This document shows positions 23,501 to 33,120 of a DNA stretch of 64,000 bases, in pieces (the first letter of the stretch is position 1; every line of letters starts with the position of its first letter). The position numbers and the translations under genes are program-made. The notes under the pieces were generated by a model. It ran no database searches. It was not told the origin of the DNA and worked only from the letters and a program-made list of their open reading frames with translations. The stretch spans positions 186,001 to 250,000 of the forward strand of contig NZ_CP033831.1 of NCBI RefSeq assembly GCF_003812745.1, in the 5' to 3' direction. Source of the DNA: Serratia sp. FDAARGOS_506. Lineage in GTDB: Bacteria > Pseudomonadota > Gammaproteobacteria > Enterobacterales > Enterobacteriaceae.

Positions 23501-26500
23501 CCAGTTCGCTCCCAACCCTTTAACCACCAGCTTGGTCGCCTGGAACAGAATGCTGCCGCCGGAAATCACCGTCATCAGGCCACCGGCATTCAGCTCGGTA
23601 CCTTGCTGGGTACGGGTTTCGGTGAACTCGTTGCCGCCCTCGCGGTAGGTGTGGTTCTGCACCGCCTCAAAGCGCATGTCGCCACCGGAGGTCAGCGCCA
23701 TGTTGGCGCCGGAAGTCAGCTTGGCGCCGTAAGTCAGCAGTTGGTTATTCGCCGCCGCGGTCAGGTTTTTCCCGGCGCTGAGGGTAGTGACCACATGGCG
23801 ATCGTCTTTGTTGTTGTCATTGGCGGCATCGATAGCGGAATAGGCGACATTCGATAACCATAGATTCTGCCCGGCCAGCAGCGTGATATTGCCGTTGGCG
23901 GAGAGCGCGCCGCCCTGTGTGCCGATGTCGCGGGCTGAGTTAATCAGTAAATTGCCGCCGGCGTGTATCTTGCTGCCGAGTTCAGGGGTACGTGAAGTTG
24001 CAAAAAGATGCCCATAGTTACCACCCAGCGCCCGGTAGTTGAGGTCGGCATTATGCCCGGCCAGCAGCGTCACATCCTTGCCAGCATTGATATTGACACC
24101 GCGCAGCGCCAGATAACCGCCACTATTGAGTGAGACCGAGCCAGTGGCATTCAGTTTTCCAGTGTTCAGCAGGCCATTGAAGTAGTGTTGCTGCTTGTCT
24201 GAAGGCAGATATTCACCGGGGCGATCGCGCATCAGAACGGCATCATTTTTGATGAGAGAGATGCTACCGGAAGCAGTTATGCTGATGTTACGACTTTGTG
24301 GCGCCAGCAGCGTATTGAGCAACGTAATGGTGCTGCCCGCCGTCAGCGTCAGGTCACGAGAGGCCTGCAGACTGCCCAGCCAACGCACACCATCCTGATG
24401 GTAGTAATTAGGCTTTTCGCTGGTGTGAACTTTTATCTCACCGGTACGCGCGGTAAGCGCGATGTCTTGCCCTTTCAGTTCGCTTTGCCATACATCGATA
24501 GTATTAACGGCACTTAAATTCAGCTCTTTGCCGGCAGACAGGATACCTTGCCCCAGTACGATGCGATCTTCTGCGATAGCGGTGATATTGCCTGTCGCGT
24601 TGATGGCATCGGTATTGACGATGTTAGCCGCATGCAGGAGCACATTCTTTGCCCTGATGGCTTCTGGACGCCCGGCAGTATTAATGTCGTTGAGTTGGCC
24701 TTCATTGGGCGTTACCGTTCTGATGTCGATCTGACTCTTGAAGTCCGCCGTCAGATTGCCATCAGCGACAATACCCCCCTCAGTTCTATTGTCATAAGTC
24801 CAACGGTAAGCTCGATCTCCGGTATTGGCATAACTTAATGGTGGGTAAGGCCATCCCAGTTTCTCATATTGCAGGTAGGCTTCCGTATCGGGTTTAAATT
24901 TGTTGAAGCGTTCTTTTGTGCCAAAGGCATGATTGATGGAGCTGAAGGCGTTACCTGTAAGGATCATATCTCCCTTAGCCTTCAATTGGCTGGCATCATT
25001 CCACAATGAGCCAGCATTAATGTAGCTATTTTTGCCAGACACAATAATGGCAGGGGAAGAGTTAGATATAACGTGGGTTCGAATTCGCTCATCAAGTATC
25101 CAAGTAGATGAATGCCGGTTTGCATAAGTACACTCATATGCTGTCGTACAAGGTAGTAGCCATTTCTCCCACTTCGACATGTCTTCTTTATAAAGATCTT
25201 GTCGGTTTTTTATATCTCCGTTTTTATACGCATTGAATACGCTGCCAAATAATCGCATTCCTTCTTGATCAACAGGCTCTATTTTTTCAGAAATCGCGAA
25301 TGTCTGCCGCACGTTATTGAGCTGCTCAGTCCGTATCACCAAATCGCCACTGTTGGTCTGAATGCGCGCGGAGCGATTTTCTATCTGTTTGGATTTATTC
25401 CCCTGAGCGTCTTTCTGGATCCAGAGATTATTGTTGCTATGCAATGCGGTGTTGTCACCATCACGTAATGCCACATTGCGTACCGTATCGGCAAACACTC
25501 GCATATCGCGGTGCGCCGTCACGTTACCGTTATTGTTGAGCGTATCGGCAGCCAGCGTCACGTCACGTTCGCCACGCACCTTAACGCCTGATGAGATATG
25601 AATTTCTCTGGCGCTGGCGTTCAAGTCTGTCGCGGCGTGTGTATTGCCCAACTCAATCATCCCGTTCACGCTCAGCGTAATATCTCGCTGTTTGCTGGTG
25701 AGGTCTTTCAGGTTCACCCCTACTCCATCCTCATTGGCCACCAGGCGGATTTTGTTGGCGTACATGCCCCCCAGCACTTTGGTATCCACGGCCAGTTGGG
25801 GTTTAGCGCCTTCACCGGCGATCGGTTTGATGCTGCCGTCCTTGAAGCTGATGCGGTTGGCGCCCTGGGTCAGCGACAGGTTTTGCGCATTGATTTTGCC
25901 GTTCAACTCAGTGGCGCGGCTGATGATATCGACGTAGTCGGCGCCGCTGCCGTCCAGCCCTTTATCGCCGATGGTGACACCGCCTTTTTTCACCTCCAGC
26001 GCTTCCAGCGCGCCCTGCTTGTCGAACTGCGGTTTGCCGGTGGTTAACGTCACGCCCGGCGCATTGATAAAGCCGCAGCCGTCGCAGGTGATGCCATTCG
26101 GGTTGGCGATCATCACGTTGGCCTTGTTGCCGAATACCTCGAGCTTGCCCTGCAGCTCGGAACGACTGCCGCCGATCACCTCATTGATGATCAACTCCGC
26201 CGGTTTTCCCTTCAGGTAGGTGTTGCCCTGCGCGCTGTAGATCTCCACGCCCAGTTGCGTTTTGCCGCCGTGCGTGGCGTTATTCAATACGGCGCCCTGT
26301 GGCCCAACGTTGAAATCTTTATAGGTGTTGTGGGAGATGCCCGCACCGTTCGGCGTGGCTATATTCACCACCGGTACGTTCCCCGGCTTGATAACCACCT
26401 GCGTATTGCCATTGGCGGCGGTGATACCGGCAGCAAACGCCGGGTGCAACGGCTGGAAAGCCGTCAGGTAGATCAGCAAATAGCTGGCGCCGCGCGCCAA

Positions 26501-26521
26501 CGGAGGGTTGAGCTTATCCAT
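20597..26521 (-). CDS. cdiA: CdiA/filamentous haemagglutinin-type contact-dependent toxin
   Basis: A 1974-residue TpsA exoprotein. A signal peptide (about 1-33) is followed by the TPS secretion domain (VVNIATPNGAGISHNTYKDF, then VMIANPNGITCDGCGFINA with the conserved NPNG). Haemagglutinin beta-helix repeats follow to about 1010. An unusual coiled coil at about 1015-1180 (AEQQLQNAQQRINQAQQDKS) precedes another repeat region and an Ala/Gly-rich stretch near 1390-1450. The C-terminal 160 residues are a variable toxin module ending in RDFSKSEDSTKARWTIEI; I cannot name its activity. No VENN pretoxin motif is seen. ATG 26521 is chosen because GAAGGA lies six bases upstream; ATG 26527 abuts it. It is shorter than E. 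coli CdiA (over 3000). Confidence 0.88.
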   Translation of the reverse strand: MDKLNPPLARGASYLLIYLTAFQPLHPAFAAGITAANGNTQVVIKPGNVPVVNIATPNGAGISHNTYKDFNVGPQGAVLNNATHGGKTQLGVEIYSAQGNTYLKGKPAELIINEVIGGSRSELQGKLEVFGNKANVMIANPNGITCDGCGFINAPGVTLTTGKPQFDKQGALEALEVKKGGVTIGDKGLDGSGADYVDIISRATELNGKINAQNLSLTQGANRISFKDGSIKPIAGEGAKPQLAVDTKVLGGMYANKIRLVANEDGVGVNLKDLTSKQRDITLSVNGMIELGNTHAATDLNASAREIHISSGVKVRGERDVTLAADTLNNNGNVTAHRDMRVFADTVRNVALRDGDNTALHSNNNLWIQKDAQGNKSKQIENRSARIQTNSGDLVIRTEQLNNVRQTFAISEKIEPVDQEGMRLFGSVFNAYKNGDIKNRQDLYKEDMSKWEKWLLPCTTAYECTYANRHSSTWILDERIRTHVISNSSPAIIVSGKNSYINAGSLWNDASQLKAKGDMILTGNAFSSINHAFGTKERFNKFKPDTEAYLQYEKLGWPYPPLSYANTGDRAYRWTYDNRTEGGIVADGNLTADFKSQIDIRTVTPNEGQLNDINTAGRPEAIRAKNVLLHAANIVNTDAINATGNITAIAEDRIVLGQGILSAGKELNLSAVNTIDVWQSELKGQDIALTARTGEIKVHTSEKPNYYHQDGVRWLGSLQASRDLTLTAGSTITLLNTLLAPQSRNISITASGSISLIKNDAVLMRDRPGEYLPSDKQQHYFNGLLNTGKLNATGSVSLNSGGYLALRGVNINAGKDVTLLAGHNADLNYRALGGNYGHLFATSRTPELGSKIHAGGNLLINSARDIGTQGGALSANGNITLLAGQNLWLSNVAYSAIDAANDNNKDDRHVVTTLSAGKNLTAAANNQLLTYGAKLTSGANMALTSGGDMRFEAVQNHTYREGGNEFTETRTQQGTELNAGGLMTVISGGSILFQATKLVVKGLGANWKPPVAVTDWGSRIAVAEQQLQNAQQRINQAQQDKSRAEQAKHGKSNELTTLQRDINSLKQRQAEVIKKSQEFTAKHGKLMEINDWGLWQQSAAIAAEGIGITHDLLEKEKRANALPNEINAEQSALNDAQQRLSQATQDRDGAQSRLATARNEATSKGADEAKQKAQVDAHNQAEAMRAGNMDIAAKGGYLYAQAMEESSHYEKKETKRKWWGKKTEVKQTRHDVTNKVTEFTAAGNITLMSRDDSTYEASKIAAGQNARLTSTHGQVNFRAVKNTSFEQTVSNSKGFFIKQANKGYEDNKWVLPSIHTGGALIVEAAKGVSADVKVKNGQALQSAIDALGNTPGTTWVKDLNKRNDVQWSKVKDAYDSWDYKSQHLNPAVAAVIAIAAAAVTAGSSLAATAASSVSGAVGGGAVTSGAVTAGMSSLASQAAVALVENQGNLSKTLQALGSNENVRATATAMAIGGALNGFDSAMGWSKDAAGKPLNPNNVKLPQLSNGDWSKVAQRVAGQSVISSSLNTAINGGSFKDNLTNALLANIGSQVQAEGANLIGDNGDVLGAAGKSVSHAVVAGIAAEIGRGDGKGAAAGALAAELAGVVMQSTLFEPANLNEKERQLYRLQEALNGNEVKEQTARVIGALTGALTTHTPEGAYSAADSAQSVYRYNMTEHMLMQYALDNQKDILAADKGDVAAAKRVVARREAAAIVATVGGGGLVLTAGGMTLVGAAPELVLAARLAIAGCKTNPALCLNQAGIYAADIVAPEAIIGTGAVTTGSTLILGKTEDSVRKLSRQLVNASDELYKTKTFNTQPVADFIKGETVAGANLSTKTADYLREIQKVNTNQLVKVFDPKQNESKLNVFGQQFEQVLGEGGSNKYGTTKVFATGKLSRQEIIDYAQSLAGTVPLEEKKTPKGMVYFAKKDGMVINLRDFSKSEDSTKARWTIEIIKNEQLNNLQGKVKKPIEIKFR

Positions 26522-26581
26522 ATTCATTCCTTCGAAAGGATGTTGTTTTGAACGCCGAGGCGCTCCTGCTGTGTGCTGGCG

Positions 26582-28249
26582 TTATAACGTGACGGTGGCT
26601 TGCCAGTAGGCCACCCAACGATCCGGTTGCAGGCTGTCTGGGTGTGTCAGCGGCTTACCGACGGTGATCGCCTGATTGAACCAACGGCCGCTTAACGTGG
26701 CGCCCAGCGCCGCGCCGGCGACGTTGCCGCCGTCGATCTGCCCGGCGCGTCCCTGCAGCCAGCCGGCGTCTAACGCGCCGGTCAAAGAAAGTTCCCCCAG
26801 TCCCGGCAAGGTCTGCCATTGCCAGTTGAGTTCATTGCGCCAATAAGCGCCGCGATTGCCGGTCAGGTACTGCTCTTTAAAGCCACGCACCGAGTATTGC
26901 CCGCCGATGGAAATGCGTTCTCCGGCATACAGGTTGTCTGCGCTGGTTTGCCCGTAGGCCGAGGTCAGGTAGTAGAGGGAGGGTGCGAGCGGATAGAAAT
27001 AGCTGGCGCTGAGACCAAGCTTACGGAACTCGCTGCGCGGCGCCCCGTTGCGCTCAGGATCGTCGACGGTGGCGCCCAGCATGCGCAGCCCACGGCTTAT
27101 CGTTGGGTTCAGCGTCATATAGCCGCCGCCCGCGACCGCGCTGTAATTTAGGCCTAGGCTGGCGATGCTGAGCGTTGGGCTGCTGACGTTCAACCGTTCC
27201 CCCGCCAGCTTATTTTCCGTGGTGCGCCGCGCCAGCCCGATATCCACAGCCAGCTTACGTTTGCCATCCCGCAGCAACGTGCGGTTGGCGCCCAAACGCT
27301 GGGTCTGGTTATTGCCCTGATAGCGGTAAGCGGTACCGTTGAACGGCACCTGCTGGAAAAAATCGTTCCAGGCATACTGGTAGCTGAACAACCAATAGCC
27401 ATAGGGTAAGGTGACGCTGCCGTTCAGGCTGCGGCTGCGATGATGCGGGCTGAAATCGTTATTGCGCGCTGCGGAAAGCGACCATTGATCGGCGAGACGC
27501 AGCGGATTATCCAGCGAGAAGGCGGCGTTCATCTGCCCGGTGCCGGTGCTTTTCTGGCCGCTGTTATCCGCGCCGAAAGAAAAAGAACCCGGCGCGCGCG
27601 TGGCGCCACGCAGCAAAACCACGTTGGAAAAGCCGGGTTGCTCGCCAGGTTGGATATCGATAGTCACCTGTTGCGACGGCAGGCGGTTGAGCTGCTCCAT
27701 GCCCTGCTCGATATCGCGCAGATTCAATACGCCACCAACCAGACCGGGGAACGCCATCTTCAACGCCGGCGTCTGCTCACCGTTTTGCGTGATGGACTCG
27801 ATTCGCCCTTCGCTGGCGCTGACGGTCAACACACCGCGGGAAATATCCTGCTGCTGCAGCCAGGCCTGTGAGGTGACATAGCCGCGTTGCAAATAAGCAT
27901 TGGTGGTTTCGCGCACCAGGCGGTTGATGTGCTCCAGCGTCAGACAGCGCCCCTGATACGGGCGTGCCAGACTTTCTTTCACCGACCAGGAAAGATGCTC
28001 GGCGCCCTCAAAAACAATCTGCCGCACCGGCTGGCAAACCGCTCCTGCGGCGGCCGGCACAGGCAGCGGTAACGCCGGTAATTCAACGTTATTCTGCAAC
28101 GCCTCGCGCTGTTGCTGAGCCTGTTCCAGCAACGTTTTCTGCTGTTGGGTAATGCTGTCGCGATCGGCAGGGCTGGTGATTTCCGCGCACCACGCCGAGC
28201 TACAAAACGCCAAAAGCACAGGCCAAATCCTCGGCTTCCATGCACACAT
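26582..28249 (-). CDS. cdiB: Two-partner secretion transporter CdiB (FhaC/ShlB type)
   Basis: Outer-membrane Omp85-type pore that exports CdiA. The 555 residues comprise a signal peptide (about 1-22, ending AWCA), a periplasmic helix and linker, POTRA domains (GAVCQPVRQIVFEGAEHLSW, then NAYLQRGYVTSQAWL), and a 16-strand barrel. The signature VRGFKEQ near residue 450 is the VRGY/F tetrad of TpsB proteins. It lies first in the operon, 60 bases before cdiA, the usual cdiB-cdiA-cdiI order. The ribosome site is weak (GGATG). Confidence 0.92.
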   Translation of the reverse strand: MCAWKPRIWPVLLAFCSSAWCAEITSPADRDSITQQQKTLLEQAQQQREALQNNVELPALPLPVPAAAGAVCQPVRQIVFEGAEHLSWSVKESLARPYQGRCLTLEHINRLVRETTNAYLQRGYVTSQAWLQQQDISRGVLTVSASEGRIESITQNGEQTPALKMAFPGLVGGVLNLRDIEQGMEQLNRLPSQQVTIDIQPGEQPGFSNVVLLRGATRAPGSFSFGADNSGQKSTGTGQMNAAFSLDNPLRLADQWSLSAARNNDFSPHHRSRSLNGSVTLPYGYWLFSYQYAWNDFFQQVPFNGTAYRYQGNNQTQRLGANRTLLRDGKRKLAVDIGLARRTTENKLAGERLNVSSPTLSIASLGLNYSAVAGGGYMTLNPTISRGLRMLGATVDDPERNGAPRSEFRKLGLSASYFYPLAPSLYYLTSAYGQTSADNLYAGERISIGGQYSVRGFKEQYLTGNRGAYWRNELNWQWQTLPGLGELSLTGALDAGWLQGRAGQIDGGNVAGAALGATLSGRWFNQAITVGKPLTHPDSLQPDRWVAYWQATVTL

Positions 28250-28614
28250 TTAAATACATCCATTTACGTTAACTTACATATCTTAGCGAAGTATATACAT
28301 TTTATGCCGCCAATCAATGATAGTGAGAATTATTTTTGTTTGATCTGAATCACAACGCGGAAAAATGCGCATATACCACAGCTACTGCAGCTTATTACAC
28401 AGAGTGCATTAATTAATATTAAAATTAAAAAAACGAATAATAAAAACAAATAAATTCAATATAAAAACAACACGCTCAATATCGACAAAAACAAACAAGC
28501 AGAGTTTACAAAGTTAAGTCACCATTTTATATTGTTAGTTCTATTTGCATAATTAATTCATAAAAAACATAGTTATTAACCAACCAATAAAGAAAAAATA
28601 TCGGGGATAGCCTC
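28250..28614. other. AT-rich divergent gap between cdiB and thsA
   Basis: 365 bp, very AT-rich, with several poly-A and poly-T tracts (28410-28500). It must hold the promoters for cdiBAI on one side and thsAB on the other, but I see no unambiguous -35/-10 pair and no gene. The composition suggests a junction of acquired segments. Confidence 0.5.
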
Positions 28615-30069
28615 ATGTTTAACCGTGATATAGAACTGTTTATTCGTGATTACGTTAATGATATTAAAGCTGGCAGCGCCGCACTGTTCGCCGGCGCCGG
28701 GCTGTCTATCCCCGCCGGTTTCGTTAGCTGGAAAGAGCTTATCGGCGATATCGCTTATGAACTGGGGCTGGATATCGAAAAAGAGAGCGATCTTATTTCC
28801 CTGGCGCAGTATCACCTCAATGAAAAAGGCAACAGACATAAGATAAATCAAAAAATAATTACAGAGTTCGCTGAACAGGCGGAAGAAACAGAAAACCACC
28901 GGATTATCGCCAGATTACCGATAGCGTCACTTTGGACCACCAACTACGACGACCTGATTGAAAAAACTTACGCTCGTTACAACCGCGTTTGCGACGTTAA
29001 AACCACACCGGAAAGCCTGACCAATAACATTCACAAACGTGATGTTGTCTTATATAAAATGCATGGTGACTATCGAAATCCCAACCAGGCGATTATCACC
29101 CGCGAACAATACGAAACTTACTCCCGTACACACCTTCCCTTTATCAACATGCTGATGGCGGAGCTGACCGCTAAAACGTTTCTGTTTATCGGTTTCAGCT
29201 TCGAAGATCCCAATCTGCAGTATGTGTTGAGTCGCCTCTATGCACAGTATGCCGAAGGGAAAAGAAACCACTACTGCATTATGCGGCGCGTTCAGCTCGG
29301 CGACAGCGGCAGTGAAGACCAAGCGTCCTGTGACTACAACAGCCGCAAACAAGGCTTAATGATCAACGATCTGCGCCGTTACGGCATTCAAACGCTGTTG
29401 GTGGATGACTATCGGCAAATCACCGACCTGCTGTATGCCATCGAAACACAGTTCAAGAAAAGCACGGTGTTTATCTCCGGCAGCGCCGACAACTACCACC
29501 CTTATGCCCGTGAAGAGTCCATCCAGTTCATACATCGTCTGGCGCGCCTGCTTATCCGCAAACAGTACCGCATCGTCAACGGTTTCGGCTGGGGCGTAGG
29601 CACGGCGGTGATCAACGGCGCATTGGAAGCCATTTACGACAGCCAGGGAAAAATCAGCGAAAGCCAGTTGGTGTTGCGTCCGTTCCCCCAATTCGCCAGC
29701 GGGGGCATAGCGCTGCCAGAGCTTTGGCGGGAATACCGCCAGAACATGATTTCGCTCAGCGGCATCGCCATCTTTTTGTTCGGCAACAAACGCAACGCCG
29801 AGGGCGAATACGTGCTGGCCGACGGTTTATTGAAAGAGTTCCAGATCGCCACGGAACAAGGCTGCGTCTGCATTCCTATCGGCTGTACCGGCAGCGCATC
29901 CGCCGAGATCTACCGAAAAATCAAGGAGGAGATGAAAGAAACCCTCTACCACCGCCACCCCGCCGCCATGAATCTGCTGGCTCAGCTTAACGAACCGGGC
30001 AGCCTGGCGGAGAAGAAAAAATGCCTGTTGGCGCTTATCGATATCATTACTAAGGATAACCCCCGATGA
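28615..30069 (+). CDS. thsA: Thoeris defence effector ThsA (SIR2-SLOG)
   Basis: A 484-residue cytoplasmic NADase of the Thoeris anti-phage system. On infection the partner ThsB makes a cyclic ADP-ribose isomer that binds the SLOG domain and triggers NAD+ hydrolysis by the SIR2 domain. SIR2 covers about 1-275: LFAGAGLSIPAGF binds NAD, and TTNYDD (Asn110) and YKMHGDY (His150) correspond to the catalytic Asn112 and His152 of Bacillus cereus ThsA. SLOG covers about 280-460 (VFISGSADNYHPYAREESI, then NGFGWGVGTAVINGAL). The length fits ThsA (476). It overlaps thsB by 4 bases (ATGA). Upstream is the CDI locus. The role is inferred from both domains and the partner. Confidence 0.87.
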   Translation: MFNRDIELFIRDYVNDIKAGSAALFAGAGLSIPAGFVSWKELIGDIAYELGLDIEKESDLISLAQYHLNEKGNRHKINQKIITEFAEQAEETENHRIIARLPIASLWTTNYDDLIEKTYARYNRVCDVKTTPESLTNNIHKRDVVLYKMHGDYRNPNQAIITREQYETYSRTHLPFINMLMAELTAKTFLFIGFSFEDPNLQYVLSRLYAQYAEGKRNHYCIMRRVQLGDSGSEDQASCDYNSRKQGLMINDLRRYGIQTLLVDDYRQITDLLYAIETQFKKSTVFISGSADNYHPYAREESIQFIHRLARLLIRKQYRIVNGFGWGVGTAVINGALEAIYDSQGKISESQLVLRPFPQFASGGIALPELWREYRQNMISLSGIAIFLFGNKRNAEGEYVLADGLLKEFQIATEQGCVCIPIGCTGSASAEIYRKIKEEMKETLYHRHPAAMNLLAQLNEPGSLAEKKKCLLALIDIITKDNPR

Positions 30070-30557
30070 CCAGAAAATGTTTTTACAGTTTCCATTATGA
30101 GCCAGACAACTGGCGCGCTTCTCAGGTACGCGAAATGGGCTCGCTGGAAGGTAATCGGCCAGCCACGGATAACGATTGGGAGGAAGTTAAAAAAGGCGGT
30201 GACGGTGCCATCGCCGCCTGGATCAAAGACCAGTTGGACAATCGTAGCTGCGCCGTGATTCTCGCCGGTAAAGATACCGCTAATCGCAAATGGATTAATT
30301 TCGAAATCTGTGAGGCCTGGAAGAAAGGCATGGGCGTGCTGGTGGTATATATCCACAATTTGAAAGACAGCGGCGGCCATCAAACCACGAAAGGCAACAA
30401 CCCGTTGGATCACATCAGGCTGGGTGACACAAAGCTTTCCACAATCGCCAAAGCCTATGATCCGCCTTATTCGACCAGCACCAATGTCTATAACCACATC
30501 AAAGAAAATCTGTCTGAATGGGTAGAAGAAGCGATCCGCATTCGTAAAAATTACTGA
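30066..30557 (+). CDS. thsB: Thoeris sensor ThsB (TIR-like, DUF1863)
   Basis: A 163-residue TIR-fold protein. KCFYSFHYEPDNWRASQVRE is the DUF1863/TIR beginning, CAVILAGKDTANRKWINFEI carries the middle strand and the aromatic-rich W(I)NFEI motif, and a Glu there (Glu80 or Glu83) is the probable catalytic residue. ThsB proteins sense phage and convert NAD+ to a signalling cyclic ADP-ribose variant that activates ThsA. Its ATG overlaps the thsA stop, so stoichiometry is coupled. It ends at a bidirectional terminator before pstB. A single ThsB is present. Confidence 0.86.
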   Translation: MTRKCFYSFHYEPDNWRASQVREMGSLEGNRPATDNDWEEVKKGGDGAIAAWIKDQLDNRSCAVILAGKDTANRKWINFEICEAWKKGMGVLVVYIHNLKDSGGHQTTKGNNPLDHIRLGDTKLSTIAKAYDPPYSTSTNVYNHIKENLSEWVEEAIRIRKNY

Positions 30558-30576
30558 CGCCCCTAATACTAATAGA

Positions 30577-30609
30577 CGAAAGGCTGCATGGTTGTGCAGC
30601 CTTTCGTTT
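30577..30609. terminator. Bidirectional terminator (thsB/pstB)
   Basis: CGAAAGGCTGC and GCAGCCTTTCG form a perfect 11-bp stem with an 8-base loop, then TTTG. Confidence 0.88.
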
Positions 30610-30629
30610 GTTCATAGCCGCTAACGCCC

Positions 30630-31442
30630 TCACCCATACCGCCCGGTAATATAGTCTTCGGTGCGGCGCTGGCGCGGCGAGGTGAAGATGGCGTCGGTGT
30701 CGTTGTATTCCACCAATCGCCCCTGATGAATAAACGCGGTGTAATCGGATACGCGCGCTGCCTGCTGCATGTTATGCGTCACCAGCACCACGCTGTAACG
30801 CTGTTTCAGCGCGGAAATCAGCTCTTCGATGGTCAGCGTGGAGATCGGATCCAGCGCCGAGGTCGGCTCGTCGAGCAGCAACACCTCCGGCTCGATGGCG
30901 ATGGCGCGCGCGATCACCAGGCGCTGCTGCTGGCCGCTGGACAAGCGGAACGCATTTTCGCGCAGCCGGTCCTTCACCTCATGCCACAGCGCGGCGGCGC
31001 GTAGCGAACGCTCCACCGCCTCGTCCAGCAAACGCCGGTCGCGCACGCCCTGCAACCGCAGGCCGTACACCACGTTTTCATAGATCGATTTCGGGAACGG
31101 GTTCGGCCGCTGGAACACCATGCCCACCCGCCGCCGCAGCGCCGCCACGTCGATCTGCGCGCCGGAGATCGCCGCGCCGTTCAGCTGCAGATCGCCCTCG
31201 ATGCGGCAGTTGTCCACCAGATCGTTCATGCGGTTGAAACAGCGCAGCAGCGTCGATTTACCGCAGCCCGAAGGGCCTATCAAGGCCGTCACCCGGTGTT
31301 TCGGAATGCGCAGAGAAATATCGTGCAGCACCTGTTTGTCGCCATAAAACAGGTTCAGGCCGTTGACCGCCAGCGCGGTCTGTTCATCGTCGAGATGCTG
31401 GACATCCAGCCGGGGCAAACTGCCTGGCGTCATCAAACCCAT
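30630..31442 (-). CDS. pstB: Phosphate ABC transporter ATPase PstB
   Basis: A 270-residue ABC ATPase energising phosphate uptake at the inner face of the membrane. Walker A is GPSGCGKST, the signature is LSSGQQQR and Walker B is [12 protein letters not shown], with FNRMNDLV after Walker A as in PstB proteins. GGGGAG precedes ATG 31442. It is the last gene of the pstC-pstA-pstB unit, 28 bases after pstA. No pstS or phoU is attached, so this is the second, PstS-less type of Pst locus rather than the main pstSCAB-phoU operon. Confidence 0.9.
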   Translation of the reverse strand: MGLMTPGSLPRLDVQHLDDEQTALAVNGLNLFYGDKQVLHDISLRIPKHRVTALIGPSGCGKSTLLRCFNRMNDLVDNCRIEGDLQLNGAAISGAQIDVAALRRRVGMVFQRPNPFPKSIYENVVYGLRLQGVRDRRLLDEAVERSLRAAALWHEVKDRLRENAFRLSSGQQQRLVIARAIAIEPEVLLLDEPTSALDPISTLTIEELISALKQRYSVVLVTHNMQQAARVSDYTAFIHQGRLVEYNDTDAIFTSPRQRRTEDYITGRYG

Positions 31443-31470
31443 TACGCACTCCCCAAAAATAGCGTCATTG

Positions 31471-33120
31471 TTACTGCGACCATGCTCGGTACCGCTCCCT
31501 CAACGAATGGCGGATACCCATCGCCGCCAGATTCAAACTCACCACGATCGTCACCAGCAGGAAGGCGGTGGCGAACACCAGCGGCCGCGCCGCCTCTACG
31601 CTCGGGCTCTGGAATGCCATATCGTAGATCTGGAAGCTCAAATGCATAAACTTCCGCTCCAGGTGCAGATACGGGAAAATCTCGTCTACCGGCAGCACCG
31701 GCACCGATTTCACTACCCCCACCAGCATCAGCGGCGCGGTCTCCCCGGCGGCGCGCGCCACCGCCAGAATCAGGCCGGTCATCATCGCCGGCGCCGCCAT
31801 CGGCAGCACGATGCGCCACAGCGTCTCGGCCCGGCTGGCGCCCAGCGCCATCGAGCCCTGCCGCAGCGAGGTGGGAATGCGCGACAGCCCTTCCTCGGTG
31901 GCGACGATCACCACCGGCAGCGTCAGCAACGCCAGCGTCAGCGCCGCCCACAGCACGCCGGGCGTGCCGAAGGTGGGGTTAGGCAGGGATTCAGGATAGA
32001 ACAGCTGATCGAGCGTGCCGCCTATCATATAAACGAAAAAGCCGAGGCCGAAGACGCCGTAGACGATCGAGGGTACGCCGGCCAGATTGACCACCGCAAT
32101 GCGGATCACACGCGTCAACAGATTGTTGCCGGCATACTCGTGCAGATATACCGCCGCGATCACGCCAAACGGCATCACCACGATCGACATCAGGATCACC
32201 ATCAACACCGTGCCGAAAATGGCCGGGAACACCCCGCCTTCGGTATTTGCTTCGCGCGGGCTGTCGGTGAGGAACTTCTTCACCTGCTCGCCCCAGTGCG
32301 CCAGCTTTTCGGTAGTGTTCATGGCGTTCGGGTACCAGGCATCGCGCACCTGGCTGAGCGGAATGGTCAACGTCTGGCCATGCATGTCGCGCAGCAGCAG
32401 CGCATCGCGCTGGCGATCGCGGTTCAGCCCCGCCAGGCGTTCGGACAGCAGCTGGTATTGCCGCTGCATCTCCAGCCGCTCGGCCTTGATGGCATCCTGC
32501 GCGCGGGCGTCCAGCTTATCGTCGCGCTGCAGGCGCTTTTCCCGCAGTCGCAGCGCGTCAAATTGCTGATTGATGCGTGCCATATCGCGGAATTGAATAT
32601 CGTGCGCCTGGCGCGAGAGCGCAGCAATTTGCGGCAGCCGCTGCTGCAACGCCTGCCCCAGATTGCGGCCGGTCAGCGGTTGCCCATCCTCCAGCAGCCC
32701 CGCCAGATAGCCGTAAGCGGTACCGTGGCTGTCGCGCTCCAGCACCAGCAGGCTGCGCGGCGTGCTTTGGTTGCGGATGTCGCTGGCCAGCAGCGTGCGG
32801 AAATCCTGCCCTTCGCGCTCGCGGTTGCCAACCTTGATAAGATAGCGCTCGACGCTTTGCGCCTCGCCCGGCGGCGTCACGCCCGCTTCCGTCAGTTGGC
32901 GGCGGGAAATGCTTTGCTGCTGATACAGCTCGCCGATCACCGTCACCGGCCCGGCGCCGTTCTGATTCAGCTCAAACTGATAAACCGGACTCGGCCAGAA
33001 ATAGCGCATCCCCTGCCCGGCCAGCAGCAACAGAATGCCGATCAGCGCCAACAGGCTGACGGCCACCGAACCGGCGGTCAGCCATATCCACGGCGACCCG
33101 CTCTTCACCCAGTTCTTCAT
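31471..33120 (-). CDS. pstA: Phosphate ABC permease PstA, extended form
   Basis: A 549-residue permease, nearly twice the length of E. coli PstA (about 296). The first membrane helix (about 10-35) is followed by a large extra periplasmic domain to about 300 with a helical, coiled-coil-like part (residues about 190-265). Then come the usual five helices with the permease loop [20 protein letters not shown] and the family stretch [11 protein letters not shown]. It overlaps pstC by 4 bases (ATGA). The extra domain may replace or modify the binding-protein interface; that is inference. Confidence 0.87.
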   Translation of the reverse strand: MKNWVKSGSPWIWLTAGSVAVSLLALIGILLLLAGQGMRYFWPSPVYQFELNQNGAGPVTVIGELYQQQSISRRQLTEAGVTPPGEAQSVERYLIKVGNREREGQDFRTLLASDIRNQSTPRSLLVLERDSHGTAYGYLAGLLEDGQPLTGRNLGQALQQRLPQIAALSRQAHDIQFRDMARINQQFDALRLREKRLQRDDKLDARAQDAIKAERLEMQRQYQLLSERLAGLNRDRQRDALLLRDMHGQTLTIPLSQVRDAWYPNAMNTTEKLAHWGEQVKKFLTDSPREANTEGGVFPAIFGTVLMVILMSIVVMPFGVIAAVYLHEYAGNNLLTRVIRIAVVNLAGVPSIVYGVFGLGFFVYMIGGTLDQLFYPESLPNPTFGTPGVLWAALTLALLTLPVVIVATEEGLSRIPTSLRQGSMALGASRAETLWRIVLPMAAPAMMTGLILAVARAAGETAPLMLVGVVKSVPVLPVDEIFPYLHLERKFMHLSFQIYDMAFQSPSVEAARPLVFATAFLLVTIVVSLNLAAMGIRHSLRERYRAWSQ

